A stretch of DNA of 64,000 bases, from NCBI GenBank assembly GCA_009602725.1, contig WELB01000090.1, positions 474,179 to 538,178 of the forward strand, given 5' to 3'. The DNA is from Spirogloea muscicola (taxonomy: Eukaryota; Streptophyta; Zygnematophyceae; Spirogloeales; Spirogloeaceae). The translations under genes were made by a program, and so were the position numbers. This document shows positions 36,700 through 49,967 of the stretch, piece after piece. Within the stretch, counting starts at the first letter, position 1; the number at the start of each line of letters is the position of its first letter. The notes beneath the pieces were generated by a model that was not told where the DNA came from, did not search any database, and saw nothing but the letters and a program-made list of their open reading frames with translations.

Positions 36700-38331
36700 T
36701 TGACTGATGGGCTGTAAAGATTTGAGCAACTACTTCAGTTACTTCAGCCAGAACATGTAGCTCTGGGAGTCACATGCATCCTGTTCATTCTTTTATTATA
36801 GTTCTAGGTCTTTGTAGCACTGTAGGTCTAATCACCTTGTACATATGTGGCAGGCGCTTGCCAACCACCTGTTGTGGAGGGGTTTCAGCAATCGCTGGAT
36901 TTCTATTACACATACAAATGCCAATTGATTGGCTGTAGATGGCTGCTCAGTGCCTTCGAAACACGTTCTCAGCTGAGAGGGTGGCAAGGCGGGCGGGCAC
37001 CGGCTAACAAAACTGGAGGCCAGAGGAAGGATCAGGGTTGACCGGTCTGTCTGAGAAACCTGTCACTCCCGGTGGTACTGCAGCACTGGCCCGGCTGGCT
37101 TGAGGACTTTAAGGTTGCTCGCTGCACCAGTGTTTGATTCCACAAGTAGCTTACTATAGCACAACAATCATTGCCTAAGAACAGGCCAATGTCTGTGCAA
37201 GATTTCATAGCAGATGGAGATGGTGACGATTTATACAGATTGGATGAAGTCAGTCCAAGATTGAAGGGATGGGCATGAATGTTGCACACTATGCATAGAC
37301 TGTCAGCAGTCTAGGTGAAGCACGTAGGTGGGCTTGCAAGTGGAGTGGAGTACCTGAGGAATGGTCATAACCATATCTGCAGCTTACATAGCACGGCAGG
37401 TCACTGACGTCTTGGCAGTAAAGTCCTCTTTGCACCCCAGTCGGGTCATTCTTGTGGGCACACTTCTCGTAGTATGGAGATGGTCCATCTTACCGCAGAA
37501 CCCATGAATTAGTATTAAAAGTCTTCCATAGGTATGTACATGCAGAGAGTCCACTTTGGTTGGTGTATTGACCGAGTAGTGCCTGGCGGACAGAGCGCGC
37601 CATGGCTGCTGCACCCTGGGTCTTGTCGGGGTGCCTAAACCCTAATCCCTGAACTCTTCCAGTGCTTGGCGGGCAGGTCGTGTCATGGCTGCTGCCTCTG
37701 GGTCTCGTCGGGGTGCTCTTTTCCAGCTGCAAATTACTCCGACTTGCGGATGTTAACTCGGGGTTACTAAGCTCCCATCCGCTGTGGTCTCTTGCATATC
37801 TCTGTGATTGTGTCGCCTTTAGGCCCTTTGAACCTTGTTCATCGGCCCCCTTGTAGAAGATGAAAAGACGCTTCCAGTAGAGGGCGGTGGCTGTGCGAGG
37901 CCAGCCCAGAAAGAGGAATGAAGGAAAGGTCGAAGGGGGGAAAGGCGCGCGGGGCGCATGAAATGAAAGGGAAGCCAATAAATTGTTCAAAGCAGAGGCT
38001 AACGCAAACTAAACGAGGCTACATAATACGGAGACCTAAAGTAAGGTGCCTAAGGTGACATCAGTACCCACGGGAGAGCAGAAAGGGGGAGCACATGAGA
38101 GCATTTCTTATCTGACGATCACCTGAAGTGGTGTACCACCGCGCGTCTGGAGACTGCCAACGTAGGGCCGGCCTGGCGGAATTCCGTCTATTAACAACGT
38201 AACAGTAGCCGGATGGGCGCCGTCCTCGTTGCTTTCACGTTGGCTCTCTCAGCCACCAGTTAATGTGGCCGCGCTTTCTCTTTAAGGGCTGGGAGGTGGA
38301 GATCAGGGTTAGGCCTGCACACCGCAAAAAA
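36700..38331. other. Intergenic region with LINE and hairpin fragments
   Basis: 36700-37300 shows no gene. About 37590-37790 carries a plus-strand LINE end (AGRVMAAASGSRRG, closing with a TRGY-like tail). Hairpin-type repeats lie at 37895 and 38240, the latter followed by AATGTGGCCGCGCTTTC. A TAAACCCTAATCCCTGAAC telomere-like patch is at 37635. Confidence 0.45.
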
Positions 38332-38340
38332 CCCTAGCTT
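38324..38340 (+). promoter_or_regulatory. Telo-box-like element upstream of the CWF19 gene
   Basis: AAAAAACCCTAGCTT lies about 100 bases before the start codon. In plants the AAACCCTA telo-box is common in promoters of translation and cell-growth genes; function here is inferred. Confidence 0.4.
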
Positions 38341-38431
38341 GCAGGCCCGGGTGTGTCCGCCGCCGCCGCCGCCGCGTTCGCCGCCACCGATCGCGGCGTC
38401 TCGGCCGGGGGCCTGCTGGAAGGCCGCCGCC

Positions 38432-41400
38432 ATGCTCAGCGGCGTGAGGTTCGTGTCCCAGGAGGAGGTGCTGCGGCTGGAAGCGCAGCGCAGGGCGGTG
38501 GAAGAGGACCGCCCGCCGGCGGCGCCGGCGGAGGCGCGCGCCGCCATCGCGCCGTCGCCGCGGAACGCCGGCCGGCGCCGCGCGGGCGCGGAGAAGCGGC
38601 GCAAGCTCGCCGACGGCGAGGTGCTCGCTGCAACCGCCGCTGGCCGGCCCATCTCTTGCCGACAAGCCCGGTCGACCTCCTCGACATGGCGTCCTCACGA
38701 TGGCGCAGCCCTGGCAGCAGAGGCGGCCCTTGAGCGCCGTCGTGGTGGTGGGCGCAGGCGGCGTGGGTGGCGCCGGGGATCGAGGCCCGTCTAGGACATG
38801 GCGATGCAGGGCGGAGCCCGGTGGACGCCTCCGAGCGTGATGGAGGAGGAGCGAACAGGACTGCGACGGTGGCGGACGCCGGAGGTCGCTTCCTCGGCCC
38901 TTATCCCCATCACCTCGCAAGCCAAGGAGTTGACTCCGCCACGACTACATTGTGCTGCTTGGGGGCCACTCGCCGTGCGACAGCCGCTGCAGGCGTGTAA
39001 GAGCAGCCGGATAGCAGCCGTGGCCAACAATGGTGTTGTGCACTCTGAGGCATTCGAAGTTCCTGGAGCTGTGTGGCCATGTTCAGGTTCTAAGCTTAGG
39101 GGTCCAGTAGAAGGGTTCAGGAACGTAGGCTTTGGTGGACACACGAGCAGAGCTGATGAGAGTAGACGGCACAAGTGTGCAGCAGACGCTGCGGTACTTG
39201 CAAGAACCCCCGTCACAAGGGAAGCAGCGGGCCTGGACTGGATGATGAGCGCCCCGGCGCGGCCCTTTGGAGTCGGCGCCAAGGAGGAGGACGCCCCAGT
39301 CGTCGAGGAGAAGCTCGAGGGAGACACCCTGGTAGGCTCTTCGGCAAACACTCCTTCCTATATCCTTCTTGCATTGACCTTAATCTTGCCTAAACTCTAG
39401 ATCCTGAACTCTAAACCCTTGGACATGAACCCCAACTCCCTTGATTTTGCACGCCCTTGGATATGGCCATCAATTTTGGCGTTTGGCCATTGATTGTGTT
39501 CCTTGCAGAGACCGACTGGCAATGTCCGAGAGCTCAACCCTCACTGGAAAGATGGCGGCGACGGGATGCCCACGGAGGACACACGACCAGCAGGGGCGGG
39601 CCGGCCTTCCCGCCCGCCCATGGTTGGGGATGGTGGCGCCAGCTGGCGCCTCAAGGCCCTCAAGCGGGCTCAGGAGCTGGCCGCTAGGGAGGGCAAGGGT
39701 CTCAGCGAGGTCTCCTCCCGCCTCCTTGCACGCAGCACAAGCTTAGACTTTCTGCCAGCATTGATATTTGAGGCTCAACTTACCACGATTTAGCTCCTTG
39801 CATCCTAAGTTGTACCCTAATTTACCTTGACCTGATCTTGATTGTACTGACTGACTTGACCGCGAACTTGACTGTACATCAACGTCCGCGGGATCCAGGT
39901 CCCGTCAGTCAGTCCTCCCGCACTCCACCGTCGCTAAGACGTCGTTGTCGCCTCGATGCTTCTAGGTCGTAGGGGACCGCTGGGGCTCGCTGGCGTCCAT
40001 GGCGACGAGCGTTGCATCCGGGCGGGCTGCACCCGGCTTCGCCCACCTGCACGCCAAGCGGGGGAGGATGAGAGAGGTGGAAGCAAAGACGGGCGGCGCG
40101 GCAGCTGTCACTTCCTCTGACGGTGGCAGTGATGTTGCCGCCAAGAAGGAACCCAACACAGCAGCAGGGGTTCGTGGGAGCAAGTTGCCACAGGGGGGAG
40201 AGCGCAGTCGTACAGAAGGACAAGTACAGATGGAGGATCGGGAGGACAAGAAGACAAGTACTCAACGCAAAGAGCGAGACGGGATTGATGATCGAGGCCG
40301 TGAGAGCAGCGGCGCTAATGGTCAAGCGGAGACTGTAAGAGCTCGTGACAGTGGGAGGGACTACCTGCGGGATGTGAGATCGGAGCGGTCCCAGATGCGG
40401 ATGCCTGGCGATGACCGCTCCCTGTCGTGGCGGCGGGGCAGCGGGGACCGTGGGCGGCCGCCGCTGGCGCGGCCAATGCGCGAGGCTGACGCGGCAGTCC
40501 TCCAGGGTGCTGCAGCGTCCTTGAACACATATAAGTCCGACGGGAGCTTCCTGAAGGACTTCTTAGAGTCGCAGGGTGGCAGTGCAGCGCCTCCAGAGCA
40601 CGACAATGGCGCATCTTTGGGCACGGGCACAGAGCAGGCGCAAGAGACCAATGGTGCAACTTATACAGAGGAGGAGCTTCAGAGTGAGAGGCTGAAGCTG
40701 AAGGCTTTATTGAGTAACTCAACGAAGATGGCTCCAGCTCCTTCCGACGTGTCGCGCCCACAGAGCAATGCCAGTGGAGGTGGCGATGGAGGAGGGGGTG
40801 TGGCCAGCAGCGTGGCAGGCGGCCTGACTGCCAATCAGCTGGGGGCTAAGGCCATGCGCCTTCGGCTTGCAGGCAAGGCGGCCGAGGCCGATGAGCTTCA
40901 GGTATGGTGCAAACCTCAATTGAGGTCATAGGCCTCAGGCTGTGTTTGGGTCTTGAGTTTAGCTGCATAAGTGACAGTTTCTTGAGCAAGGACGCAGGAC
41001 TAGCTAGGGTTAAGGTGACACAGTAGGCAAGCTGTGCATCTTCATTGGATGAGGCTTGGACGTTATCCCACCCCGCGTACACAGAAGCAAGCGGAGGTGC
41101 TTAGGGCTGCCAATGTCGTGGAGCTCCCGTTGGTGGATGCGCGGGGGCATGCTGCTGCGGGGGCTTTCGGCAAGCCCGGCTTGTCGAAGCCCCAGGAGGG
41201 CAATGAGATGCAGCGGCCGAAGCGGGTCCAGCGCTACGAGCTGAGTGCTAATGGCAAGCCCGCTGGCACGGAGAGGAACAGGCGAGCACCTTGTTGAAGC
41301 CAAACTTGATAGTCGATTCTGAGATTCTTGAGGAGGCAAGCAGCAATTGGTCCTGACATTCTCACCATGTCAGCAGCTTTGAGATTAGCTGCTGGTGCTT

Positions 41401-43028
41401 TATCCCTCTTCATAATCAAGAGCGAATGGCGAGTTTGCTTGCAGGTACTATGCGGACGACGATAAGCTGGACTTGAAAGCTCTGGTGGCTCAGCAGAAGC
41501 ACGGGGCAAATGAGGACGACTATGATGCCAACTTGGCCGCCAACATTGCCCGCAAGTCTCGGTATAAGGGCCCTCAAAGTGTTGACGACGAGTATGAGCA
41601 CGATGATGGTCTGGAGATGCAGGAGAGTCGCAACAAGAAGGGCACCAGGTGTGAGATTCTTCGGGGTCTTGTCTGTTGTAAGGGTTTCAGGATTGCTATG
41701 ATTCAGTCAGGCATAGGGTGTTCAGGATGCTACACATCGTCCATGTGCTTAACATTGCTGCTTGTTAGGCACTTGTGAATCTAAGAAGCACCCTCTGTTT
41801 TATGTGTGTCCTGGCAATGATGTTAGTGGCACGAATAAGCTAAGGGAAGTAGCACCAAAGTTGATCACAAGCAGCCTATAGCTCACGGGTGAGGTCGTTC
41901 CTCATTGTTCTATGCAGCAAGAAGCGAGCAGAGCGGCAGCACTCGCTGCAGGTCGCAGATGCCAGGCGGCTGCAGACGCAGTCCGAGCGCTGCCAGCTCT
42001 GCTTTGATAATCCGCAGAAGCCAAAGCACTTGTTTGTTGCGATGGGCAATCGAACATACCTCATGCTGCCACCACGTTCCCCCATTGTTGCAGGCCACTG
42101 CTACATTGTTCCCATGCAGGTCTGCACCTGTGACTGCTCTGTGGTTGAGTTTGAGCTGGCCGCTAAACACAAAATGGCATCCTCTTTAGTGAGCCTTCAC
42201 ACGTGTGCCTTTGATGAGGATAAGCTGAGGACTCTGCTCACAAACTCCTACTGCATGTCATCTAGGTCTAATTGCCTGCAATGACAGCTCTCTGTCCATT
42301 GGCTGAGCTGTTTGGATTTGGCTGCTGTCATCAGCACGAAGGGTCCACTCGTAGCGTGGACGAGGACGTGTGGGAGGAGCTGCGCAACTTCAAGAAGTGC
42401 CTCTTGAAGATGTTCACGCAGGAGGAGGAGAAGGACGTCATATTCCTGGAAACCTTCATGGCCAGCCAGAAGCGGAAGCACTGCTTTGTGGAATGCATAC
42501 CCCTACCGTCGCGGATAGCGAAGGAGGCGCCACTGTACTTCAAGAAGGTGCCAGTTGCAGAGGCGTATGCGTGCAGGAGTATTTTGCTTCACTTGCGTGT
42601 GGATTGTAACAATTGGAACATGTCAAACGCATTTTCGTCAGAGCACGAAGGCTTGCTCATCACTTATACTGCTGTATGCTGAGCGAATCTGTGTGCAGGC
42701 AATTGATGAGGCTGAGGATGAGTGGAGTCAGCACAATAGCAAGCGCCTGATAGATACAAGGCAAAAGGGGTTGCGGACCAGCATCCCGAAGAACTTTTCG
42801 TACTTCCACGTGGAGTTTGGGCTTCAAGGAGGGTATGCCCACGTCATTGACGACGAGACCAGCTTCAAGCCCAGCTTTGGGCTGGACACCATTGTGGGAA
42901 TGCTAGACCTGCCTCCGGAGGACTCTCACCGGAGGCCAAAGCACGTCAGCTTTGAACAGCAGAAGAAAGCTGTCTTGGACTTCTCAAAGATGTGGGCGCC
43001 GCATGATTGGACTCTGATGTTAGATTGA
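38432..43028 (+). CDS. CWF19-like (CwfJ) pre-mRNA splicing factor / lariat-debranching co-factor
   Basis: The CWF19L2 type associates with late spliceosomes; the related Drn1 assists debranching. The ATG at 38432 opens MLSGVRFVSQEEVLRLEAQ, the plant CWF19L2 N-terminus. Exons: 38432 to about 38620, about 39180-39331, 39509-39709, 39966-40901, 41085-41281, 41445-41648, 41918-42119, 42335-42547, 42699-43028. Diagnostic blocks are REAAGLDWMM, VVGDRWGSLAS, CQLCFDNPQKPKHLFVAMGN and GHCYIVPMQ (HIT-like CwfJ_C_1), RNFKKCLLKMF with CFVECIPLP, then the CwfJ_C_2 block with RTSIPKNFSYFHVEFG. The last exon ends HDWTLMLD. The intron after 41281 uses a GC donor (AACAG|GCGAGC). The junction between exons 1 and 2 is unresolved. 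Confidence 0.93.
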
Positions 43029-43753
43029 TAAGAGTCCATCCCACTGCTTGATCTGGATCGCTTGGCAATGTAATATACATAAGCAGCTCACTAGTCAGTG
43101 GATGCGGCGCCACGCATCTACTCCAAGCTGTCAAACAGACAGCTTCTTCTGACTCCATATTATCGGGCCCCTTACCTCAACTACCAGTTGACTAGTTTTC
43201 GCATTAGGATCGTGGCGCTACGCTGTGTGACATGTCAGTCTTTGAGTACGTTGCTTGCTATATCATCAGCCAGCGATGTGGAGACTTGCGGGTCCTTCTT
43301 CTTAGGACCAGACTGATGCACTCTGTCGACCATGAAGTGAACAGCCTCAGAAGCTAGTCTAGATCCTCTTGATCATTCACGTGAGCACATAGGGGATCCT
43401 TAAGCAGCCCCACAACTCTAGTGACAGCGACTTGAGCATTGCCACCTCAGTGGTCTATGTTTCAGATCTAGCGTGCTGCTTGCGGCCCATCTGTGACCAC
43501 ATATGAGACATCAACGCTCGCAACAGTAAAGCCAGAGATGTCTGGCTTTACACATGCATGCCCTTGGGTACACATTCGCTTAAGTCATGCTCCGGAAATG
43601 ATGTTGTGGATGGGAAAGAAAGGCCTGTAAGTAGCCTGCATCCTAACTATGCCTGATACTGTGGAAGATGGGGTGCTCAGTGATGGAACAAGGTATGTAC
43701 ATCAGCCGCCTGGGCTTCTCTGACACGCAGCGACCCTGCAGCCTGAGGTGCTG
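43029..43753. other. Convergent intergenic region
   Basis: It lies between the CWF19 and ORP stop codons. Nothing coding is evident; a short inverted sequence CCAGAGATGTCTGGC occurs near 43533. Confidence 0.45.
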
Positions 43754-46100
43754 TCAGTTGTGGCTGCTGCTGGCAATGATGCCATCTGTGGCCTTGGGCT
43801 CGAGTACCAAATCGTCGAGGAAGTCAAACTGCCATGGGGAGAACTCTTTGGAGGCCTGCTGCAGGCCCTCGGCCGCGGAGGCCTCCTTCTCCATTGCAGC
43901 GCGGTGCTCGGCATACGCGCCGTTGAAGTCGTAAGTCTCTAGCGCCTCCCACGGCGTCTGCACCGTCTCGCCTGAGAGCTTGAACCAGCGCGGGCTGAAA
44001 GGCCGCTTCTTGGCCTCCCGCTCCCGCTTCTCCGCTCTTTGCCGCTCTTCCAGCCTGAGACGACCGTGCACACGGAGATCAGCAGGACAGATGCATAAGA
44101 AGTGAGCAACTGCAATTGGAGATGTCATTGGATCTGAACATGGAAATAAAGGACAAGTAAGCAAGCCACTGCTCCTGCAGAGGTCATATTGGCTTCAAGA
44201 CGGTGGTCATTGAAGCACCTGGCCTTCTCAATGCCAGCCTTGTTCATATCGCCGGCTTCCAGCGCCGAGCGGTCGGGCCGTAGGCGGGAGTCAGAGGGCA
44301 GCAGCCCTCGGGGCGCAGTGTCGTAGCTGTTCAACTTGTGCGCGAAGTACGTGTACTGGAACTTGTCGCCCTTGGGCGCGTCCGCGACGCGCCACACCTC
44401 TGCTAGTGCCGAGCCAGGCAGCGGCTCGCCTTCGGCATCACATGGCTGGCAGCTGAGCGTTGAGTTCCACTTGCCCGTGATCATGTACTTGGGCTCCTCC
44501 GCCGCGTTGTAGGCATACCCGTCCACCTCGTATCGCCCAGCCCTGCACAAGCCGGCAGTTGACCAGACTTAACAAACCGGATTTCCCTCACCCGCTCTGT
44601 GGCCACTGCTTTACTTTTATGGTGCACTAGACTGCGACGATTGTAAGATGTCATGGCATCTCAGAATATCTGCAAAGTGGCATGATAGTGATGCTTTCGT
44701 AATAGAGCATAAGCGTTGGTGCTGCTGGAGAAGCTCCTCTCACCCAAACCAGCCGCAGGGCTGGAAGTAGAGCACGACCTTGTCGCCGGTTGTCGTGTTG
44801 GTCAGGACCATGTCGCCGGGCGAGTCGATCCACGTGCGGCCGAATATGAGGTTGTGCACCTTGGTCGGCGGCGGCACCAGGTCCAGGACGTCGCCGCACT
44901 TCTTCAGCACCACCTTTGTCCTGGCCGGGCAGCCCAGCACAGAAGGAAGTTGCTAAGTGACTGATTCCCATTGCTCAAGCAGCACAGGGTATCTGCTACG
45001 GTGTTGCCGCTCAAAGTCCATGGAGACTCTTGCAATGACTTGCGTTATCCGTTAGTTTGAAAACCCAGACTGCTGCAAGCTCCACAGCGAGTTCAAGAGC
45101 CTACCGGCCAACGGGGTAGACGTCAAGGGAGTTGCCGAGGAACTTGGTCTTGAGCTTAGACGTGCAGTCGTATGTGAAGTGCTCGTTCTCGCCGTGGCCA
45201 GCACTCATCGGCGGGTGGTGGCTCACCTGGACACGGCAATCTTGGGGCCACATCAACAATCATACAGACTGCTGCTAAGTAAAGAGAATTTGAGTTTGGC
45301 ATTGATATACTGACTGATATCACTCAGGAATCTGCGACATGTGGAGCCCACCTGCTCGGCAATAAAGGAGAGGCCGTTGTGGTGGACGAGCTCGTACGTC
45401 TCGCCCAGGATGGGGTTGAACGGCTTCCATATGCGCTCGTAGGCGACGTACACGGAGATTGCCCATGACACTGCACGCCCAGCGACAGACGGTGCCCGGC
45501 CCGCCCCGGCCCGGCAGCCTGAGTCAGGCTCGCTTAGCAAGTGAGCGCTTCAGATGGCGCTTGCCGTATTGCCACGCATGCTGCGGCGGTGCTACTTCAC
45601 AGCCTGAGCTGCATGGGACGTCTGATCAGTGGACGTCGCTCAGCGCCGTGCTTGCCGGCTGGCTCCGAGGTGCTCACCGGCGTACACCATCTTCATCTGG
45701 GGGTCCTCGCACTCGTCCGCCTTGTTCAGGAGCTCTGTGTACTCCATCAGCTGCCAGGAGCAGCAGAGAATGCTCTCACTCTCGCAGGACTCGCACTTTG
45801 CGGCACTCGCCGCCGGCTCTCTGTCAGTGATCTGGGCGGCGGCAGCGGGTGTGGTACGGCACGCACCTCGGCCATCTTCTGCAGCATGGTCATGGGCTCA
45901 AAGATGAGCACGGGCAGCGTGACCATGGACGTGACGTCCGCGCCGATGTACTTGTGCATCATTTTCCAGTAGCTCTCGCGCTCCTGCCCACGAGGCCAGG
46001 CGCCAGCGCGCCGCATTGTCAGCTCTCAGCGGCCTGCCGAGAGACCAGAGCATGCGCTCAGCGCAAGTAGGAGCTGCAGCCGAGCTCGCAGGCTGGCGCA

Positions 46101-46135
<35 letters not shown>

Positions 46136-46584
46136 CAGAGCTGGCTAGGAGTACGGTAGCGGAGAATGGTCCGTCCGGCTGCCATCAAGCGGATGAGCGT
46201 AGGCCTTGGCGGCCCAAAGGGCTCCGCATGGACGAGCTCGTCCGCTGCCAGCCTTCTGGCTGCGGCGGCGGCGGCGGCGGCGGCGGGTCTCACGCCGTGC
46301 TTGAAGCGGCCCTTGGTGGCCTCCTCCTCTGCGTCCTCCTGGCCGCCCTCCGGGTTGACCACCTCCAGGTGCTCGCCGCCCAGCAGGCTGCCGCCCGGAG
46401 CTGCCAAGTGTCAGCGGCCGCCGTCGAGCCACGCGTCCCCGTCCGCGGCGGTGGCGGCGGCGGGCGCGGAGGTGGCGGCTGCGGCTGCCGACGAGCACCT
46501 TCTGACGCCCCGGTGCACGGCGCTGCCGGCGCCAGCGATGCCGAGGCTCAGGCTGGAGAGGCCCTGGCCCAGCAGCCCAAACAG

Positions 46585-46616
<32 letters not shown>

Positions 46617-46647
46617 CCTTGTGCCGGCTGTCGCCGTCCTCCGCCAT
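43754..46647 (-). CDS. Oxysterol-binding-protein-related lipid-transfer protein (short ORP)
   Basis: ORPs move sterols and phosphoinositides between membranes at contact sites. The minus-strand ATG at 46647 opens [12 protein letters not shown] and a poly-Gly stretch, followed by acidic [20 protein letters not shown]. The ORD then follows in exons: [20 protein letters not shown] with [11 protein letters not shown] (about 46000-45870), [19 protein letters not shown] (about 45430-45350), the family fingerprint [13 protein letters not shown] (about 45230), [20 protein letters not shown] with [10 protein letters not shown] (about 44930-44740), [11 protein letters not shown] with [27 protein letters not shown] (44540-44190), and a charged C-terminus ending in IIASSSHN. 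No PH domain is seen, so it belongs to the short ORD-only class. The first exon sits in CGG-rich DNA beside a gap. Confidence 0.92.
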
Positions 46648-46715
46648 GGCAGCGAGGTGCGCTCGGCGTGAGCCTCGAGGAGCCGCCGGAGCCCTCGAGG
46701 CCCCCGCAGGCCCGG

Positions 46716-47587
46716 NNNNNNNNNNNNNNNNNNNNNNNNNNNNNNNNNNNNNNNNNNNNNNNNNNNNNNNNNNNNNNNNNNNNNNNNNNNNNNNNNNNNN
46801 NNNNNNNNNNNNNNNNNNNNNNNNNNNNNNNNNNNNNNNNNNNNNNNNNNNNNNNNNNNNNNNNNNNNNNNNNNNNNNNNNNNNNNNNNNNNNNNNNNNN
46901 NNNNNNNNNNNNNNNNNNNNNNNNNNNNNNNNNNNNNNNNNNNNNNNNNNNNNNNNNNNNNNNNNNNNNNNNNNNNNNNNNNNNNNNNNNNNNNNNNNNN
47001 NNNNNNNNNNNNNNNNNNNNNNNNNNNNNNNNNNNNNNNNNNNNNNNNNNNNNNNNNNNNNNNNNNNNNNNNNNNNNNNNNNNNNNNNNNNNNNNNNNNN
47101 NNNNNNNNNNNNNNNNNNNNNNNNNNNNNNNNNNNNNNNNNNNNNNNNNNNNNNNNNNNNNNNNNNNNNNNNNNNNNNNNNNNNNNNNNNNNNNNNNNNN
47201 NNNNNNNNNNNNNNNNNNNNNNNNNNNNNNNNNNNNNNNNNNNNNNNNNNNNNNNNNNNNNNNNNNNNNNNNNNNNNNNNNNNNNNNNNNNNNNNNNNNN
47301 NNNNNNNNNNNNNNNNNNNNNNNNNNNNNNNNNNNNNNNNNNNNNNNNNNNNNNNNNNNNNNNNNNNNNNNNNNNNNNNNNNNNNNNNNNNNNNNNNNNN
47401 NNNNNNNNNNNNNNNNNNNNNNNNNNNNNNNNNNNNNNNNNNNNNNNNNNNNNNNNNNNNNNNNNNNNNNNNNNNNNNNNNNNNNNNNNNNNNNNNNNNN
47501 NNNNNNNNNNNNNNNNNNNNNNNNNNNNNNNNNNNNNNNNNNNNNNNNNNNNNNNNNNNNNNNNNNNNNNNNNNNNNNNNNNNNNNN

Positions 47588-47665
<78 letters not shown>
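46716..47665. other. Assembly gap (872 N) followed by a 78-base T run
   Basis: N at 46716-47587, T at 47588-47665. The gap separates the ORP first exon from the next gene and hides that gene's 5' end. Confidence 0.9.
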
Positions 47666-47666
<1 letters not shown>

Positions 47667-49123
47667 GACGCGGCCGTGTCGCCAGCCTTCAGCAGGGGCT
47701 CGGTCTGGCCGGCCAGCTGGGCGAGCCGCCGCCGCCGCGGCTGGTCGGGGCGCCAGGGCCGCCGCTGCCGCTGGCCTCACAGGGCCAGGCCCTGCCTGCT
47801 GCTGTTGCCGGGGCGATGGCCGCGCAGAAGGCGATGGAGCTGCTGCAGCGCCGCAAGGGCAGCATGCAGGACTTCGAGTCGGCGCTCCAGCAGCGGCGCG
47901 ACGGCGGCGGCCGCCAGGAAGGGGCTGCCGCCAGGCCGCAGGCTGCTCTGGACGCCCAACGCACGGGCGCTGGGCGGGGCAGGGTGCTCAAGCGCCAGCA
48001 GAGAGCCGCGGCGCGCTCCACTGAGCGGAAGCCGCTGACTGTAGACGAGGAGGAGATGCTCTTCCTGCGTGAGATGCACGGCAAGCTGCTGGTGAGGCTG
48101 AGGTCCCTCACCACTGTCTTTGCAACGACCAAGACGAGTTTCAGATAGACGTCATTTCTGCTGGCAGTAACAACTCAATGGCGAAGCTCCTGTGCCGCCG
48201 TCTGCGGCCATGCAAGTGCTGGCCGTGTAGCTGCAGCAAGCACAACTGGAGCAGGCACCTTGAATGCCCTACAACAATGCTGGCCGCTTGTCGATGTGCC
48301 ATGCAGCCTCCTCCCCACGCGTGTCAGACGCTGTGCTGCTTCTTCCGGTCTGTTTGTCTCTGCATCTTCTGCTTGCTAAAAGTGTCCTTCACGTGCTCCC
48401 GTTTGCCAGTTGGACCTTGAGCCACAGTACACGATGGAGGACTTTGACCTGAATCCGGACATTGAGGAGGCACCCAGGCCGTCACTCGAAGAGTACCTCC
48501 TCTCCTCCAAGGACGAGCTCATGAAGCTTTCAGGCGCCAAGAGTGATGAGGAGTTCCAGGTCACTGTTTGCTCTTTGCATTTGGTCATTTGATTCATGCA
48601 TGCTTCGCTAAGCAGCGGCTTCACCTTGGGAGCTCCAGGCAGATTAGCTTGGCTTTGTGTAAGGTGATTTGTGATTTAGCTGGTAGCAGACCCCAACTCA
48701 ATTTGTTGCTCTCGTCAGGCAAGTTATTGCTTGCCAGTGCTTGGCGTGCACTCCTCTTCTGTCCAGGCACATATTGCAGAGGCTCTGCAGCGTGCGGACG
48801 AGCTAAAGCAGGTGGTGGAGTCATATGCGGGCCCCAAGCAAAAGACGGCCCGCCAGGAGAACATGATCTTGGCGGGCATCGCTGGGGAGCTCCCTTCGGA
48901 TGCGGCACCCGAGGTCGTGAACTTCACACAGAGGGCTCTGCTTACTCTCCAGGTAAGGACGACAATGCAAGTGCGCCAGCAGCATCATCATTGTCAGGAG
49001 TGGTATTCTCATGCCTCCTCACTAACGCCGCTTCTTCGGTCGGCTGCGCAGAACAATCCATCGTGGAACCTGAGTCAGAAGCAGCACGTGCTGTCAAATA
49101 TCGTCAAGCAGCTGTCTCTCTAG
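47666..49123 (+). CDS. Unrecognised conserved-looking protein (5' end in gap)
   Basis: Four exons join in phase 0: about 47666-48091, 48410-48559, 48767-48952 and 49052-49123 (stop TAG). The first codes an Ala/Gln/Arg-rich segment with AMELLQRRKGSMQDFESALQ and a basic stretch RVLKRQQRAAARS before VDEEEMLFLREMHGKLL. The second is acidic (MEDFDLNPDIEEAPRPSLEE). The third is helical (AHIAEALQRADELKQVVESY, then ENMILAGIAGELPSD). The end reads NPSWNLSQKQHVLSNIVKQL. Clean splice sites and phase support a real gene. I do not recognise the family and no catalytic motif is visible; the composition suggests helical, coiled-coil-rich interaction segments. Confidence 0.7.
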
Positions 49124-49967
49124 AGTCTCAGCTTCTCACTGAGAGCTGCTAGCAGCTAAGCGCACGCATTGCTTTTGTCGAGCACAGAATTTGTCGGTGT
49201 CGCTCCACAAGCCACAAATGTACCACAGCCGGTCTGCGCACTCGCAGCAGAAGACTGGGCTCAGATGCAACCAAAAGCCCAAAGAAGGGGGAGGAATGAA
49301 AAGCCCAGTCAAAAGGCGTGGTGCTCGGACAATGGGCCTGGTCTCCAGCACACGATAGTGCCATGTGAAGTGCACTGCAGACAGAAGGCCACTGAACAAG
49401 CTGGGTATGCGCAGCGAGTGCGCTAACGTGCAACGCTCCGCGATCTCAGCTGCGCTGCCTCAGGGGGGTGCCGCCAGGTTGCCAGCCGGCTGGAGGGCAG
49501 CGGCTCTGGCGGTGGCTGGCAGCTATAACAGTTGTTCCATTGTAAGGCAATGTTGGCTGTGAGAGGCCAGGCCAAAAGGAAAGGAAAAAGCAGCTGGACC
49601 AAGAAGAATAAGGAACTGAGTTAGAATAAGAACGCTTAGGATACTGGCAGTGAATCTGGTAATGCTCATATTGTAGGGGATGTTGTTCCGCTGTTGCTGC
49701 TGAACCTGATGAGCCGGCACAATTTGCGGCCCGATGCGCGGGTGCTCGACACGTGGCGGCCACAGGCCTAGCAAGCCGGTGAGTCCGGTCCGGGGCGTAG
49801 GCATCCACGTCAGCATATCTCGGGAAGGCATCGTGAACTCGCCATCTGGCGAGCCAGTGGGGTGACACGTGGCAGGGGCGGGGATAAGGTGGGGGGTTGA
49901 GATGCTACCTTGCCTGGCAAGCCTGTTCCGCGAGAGCTCCAGAGTTCACAGCCCAGCCAGCTCCGCC
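49124..49967. other. Intergenic region with one hairpin-repeat copy
   Basis: A reversed hairpin-type motif (GGCTGTGAGAGGCCAGGCC) stands at about 49553. The rest shows no supported gene and likely contains the 3' UTR of the upstream gene and the aquaporin promoter. Confidence 0.4.
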
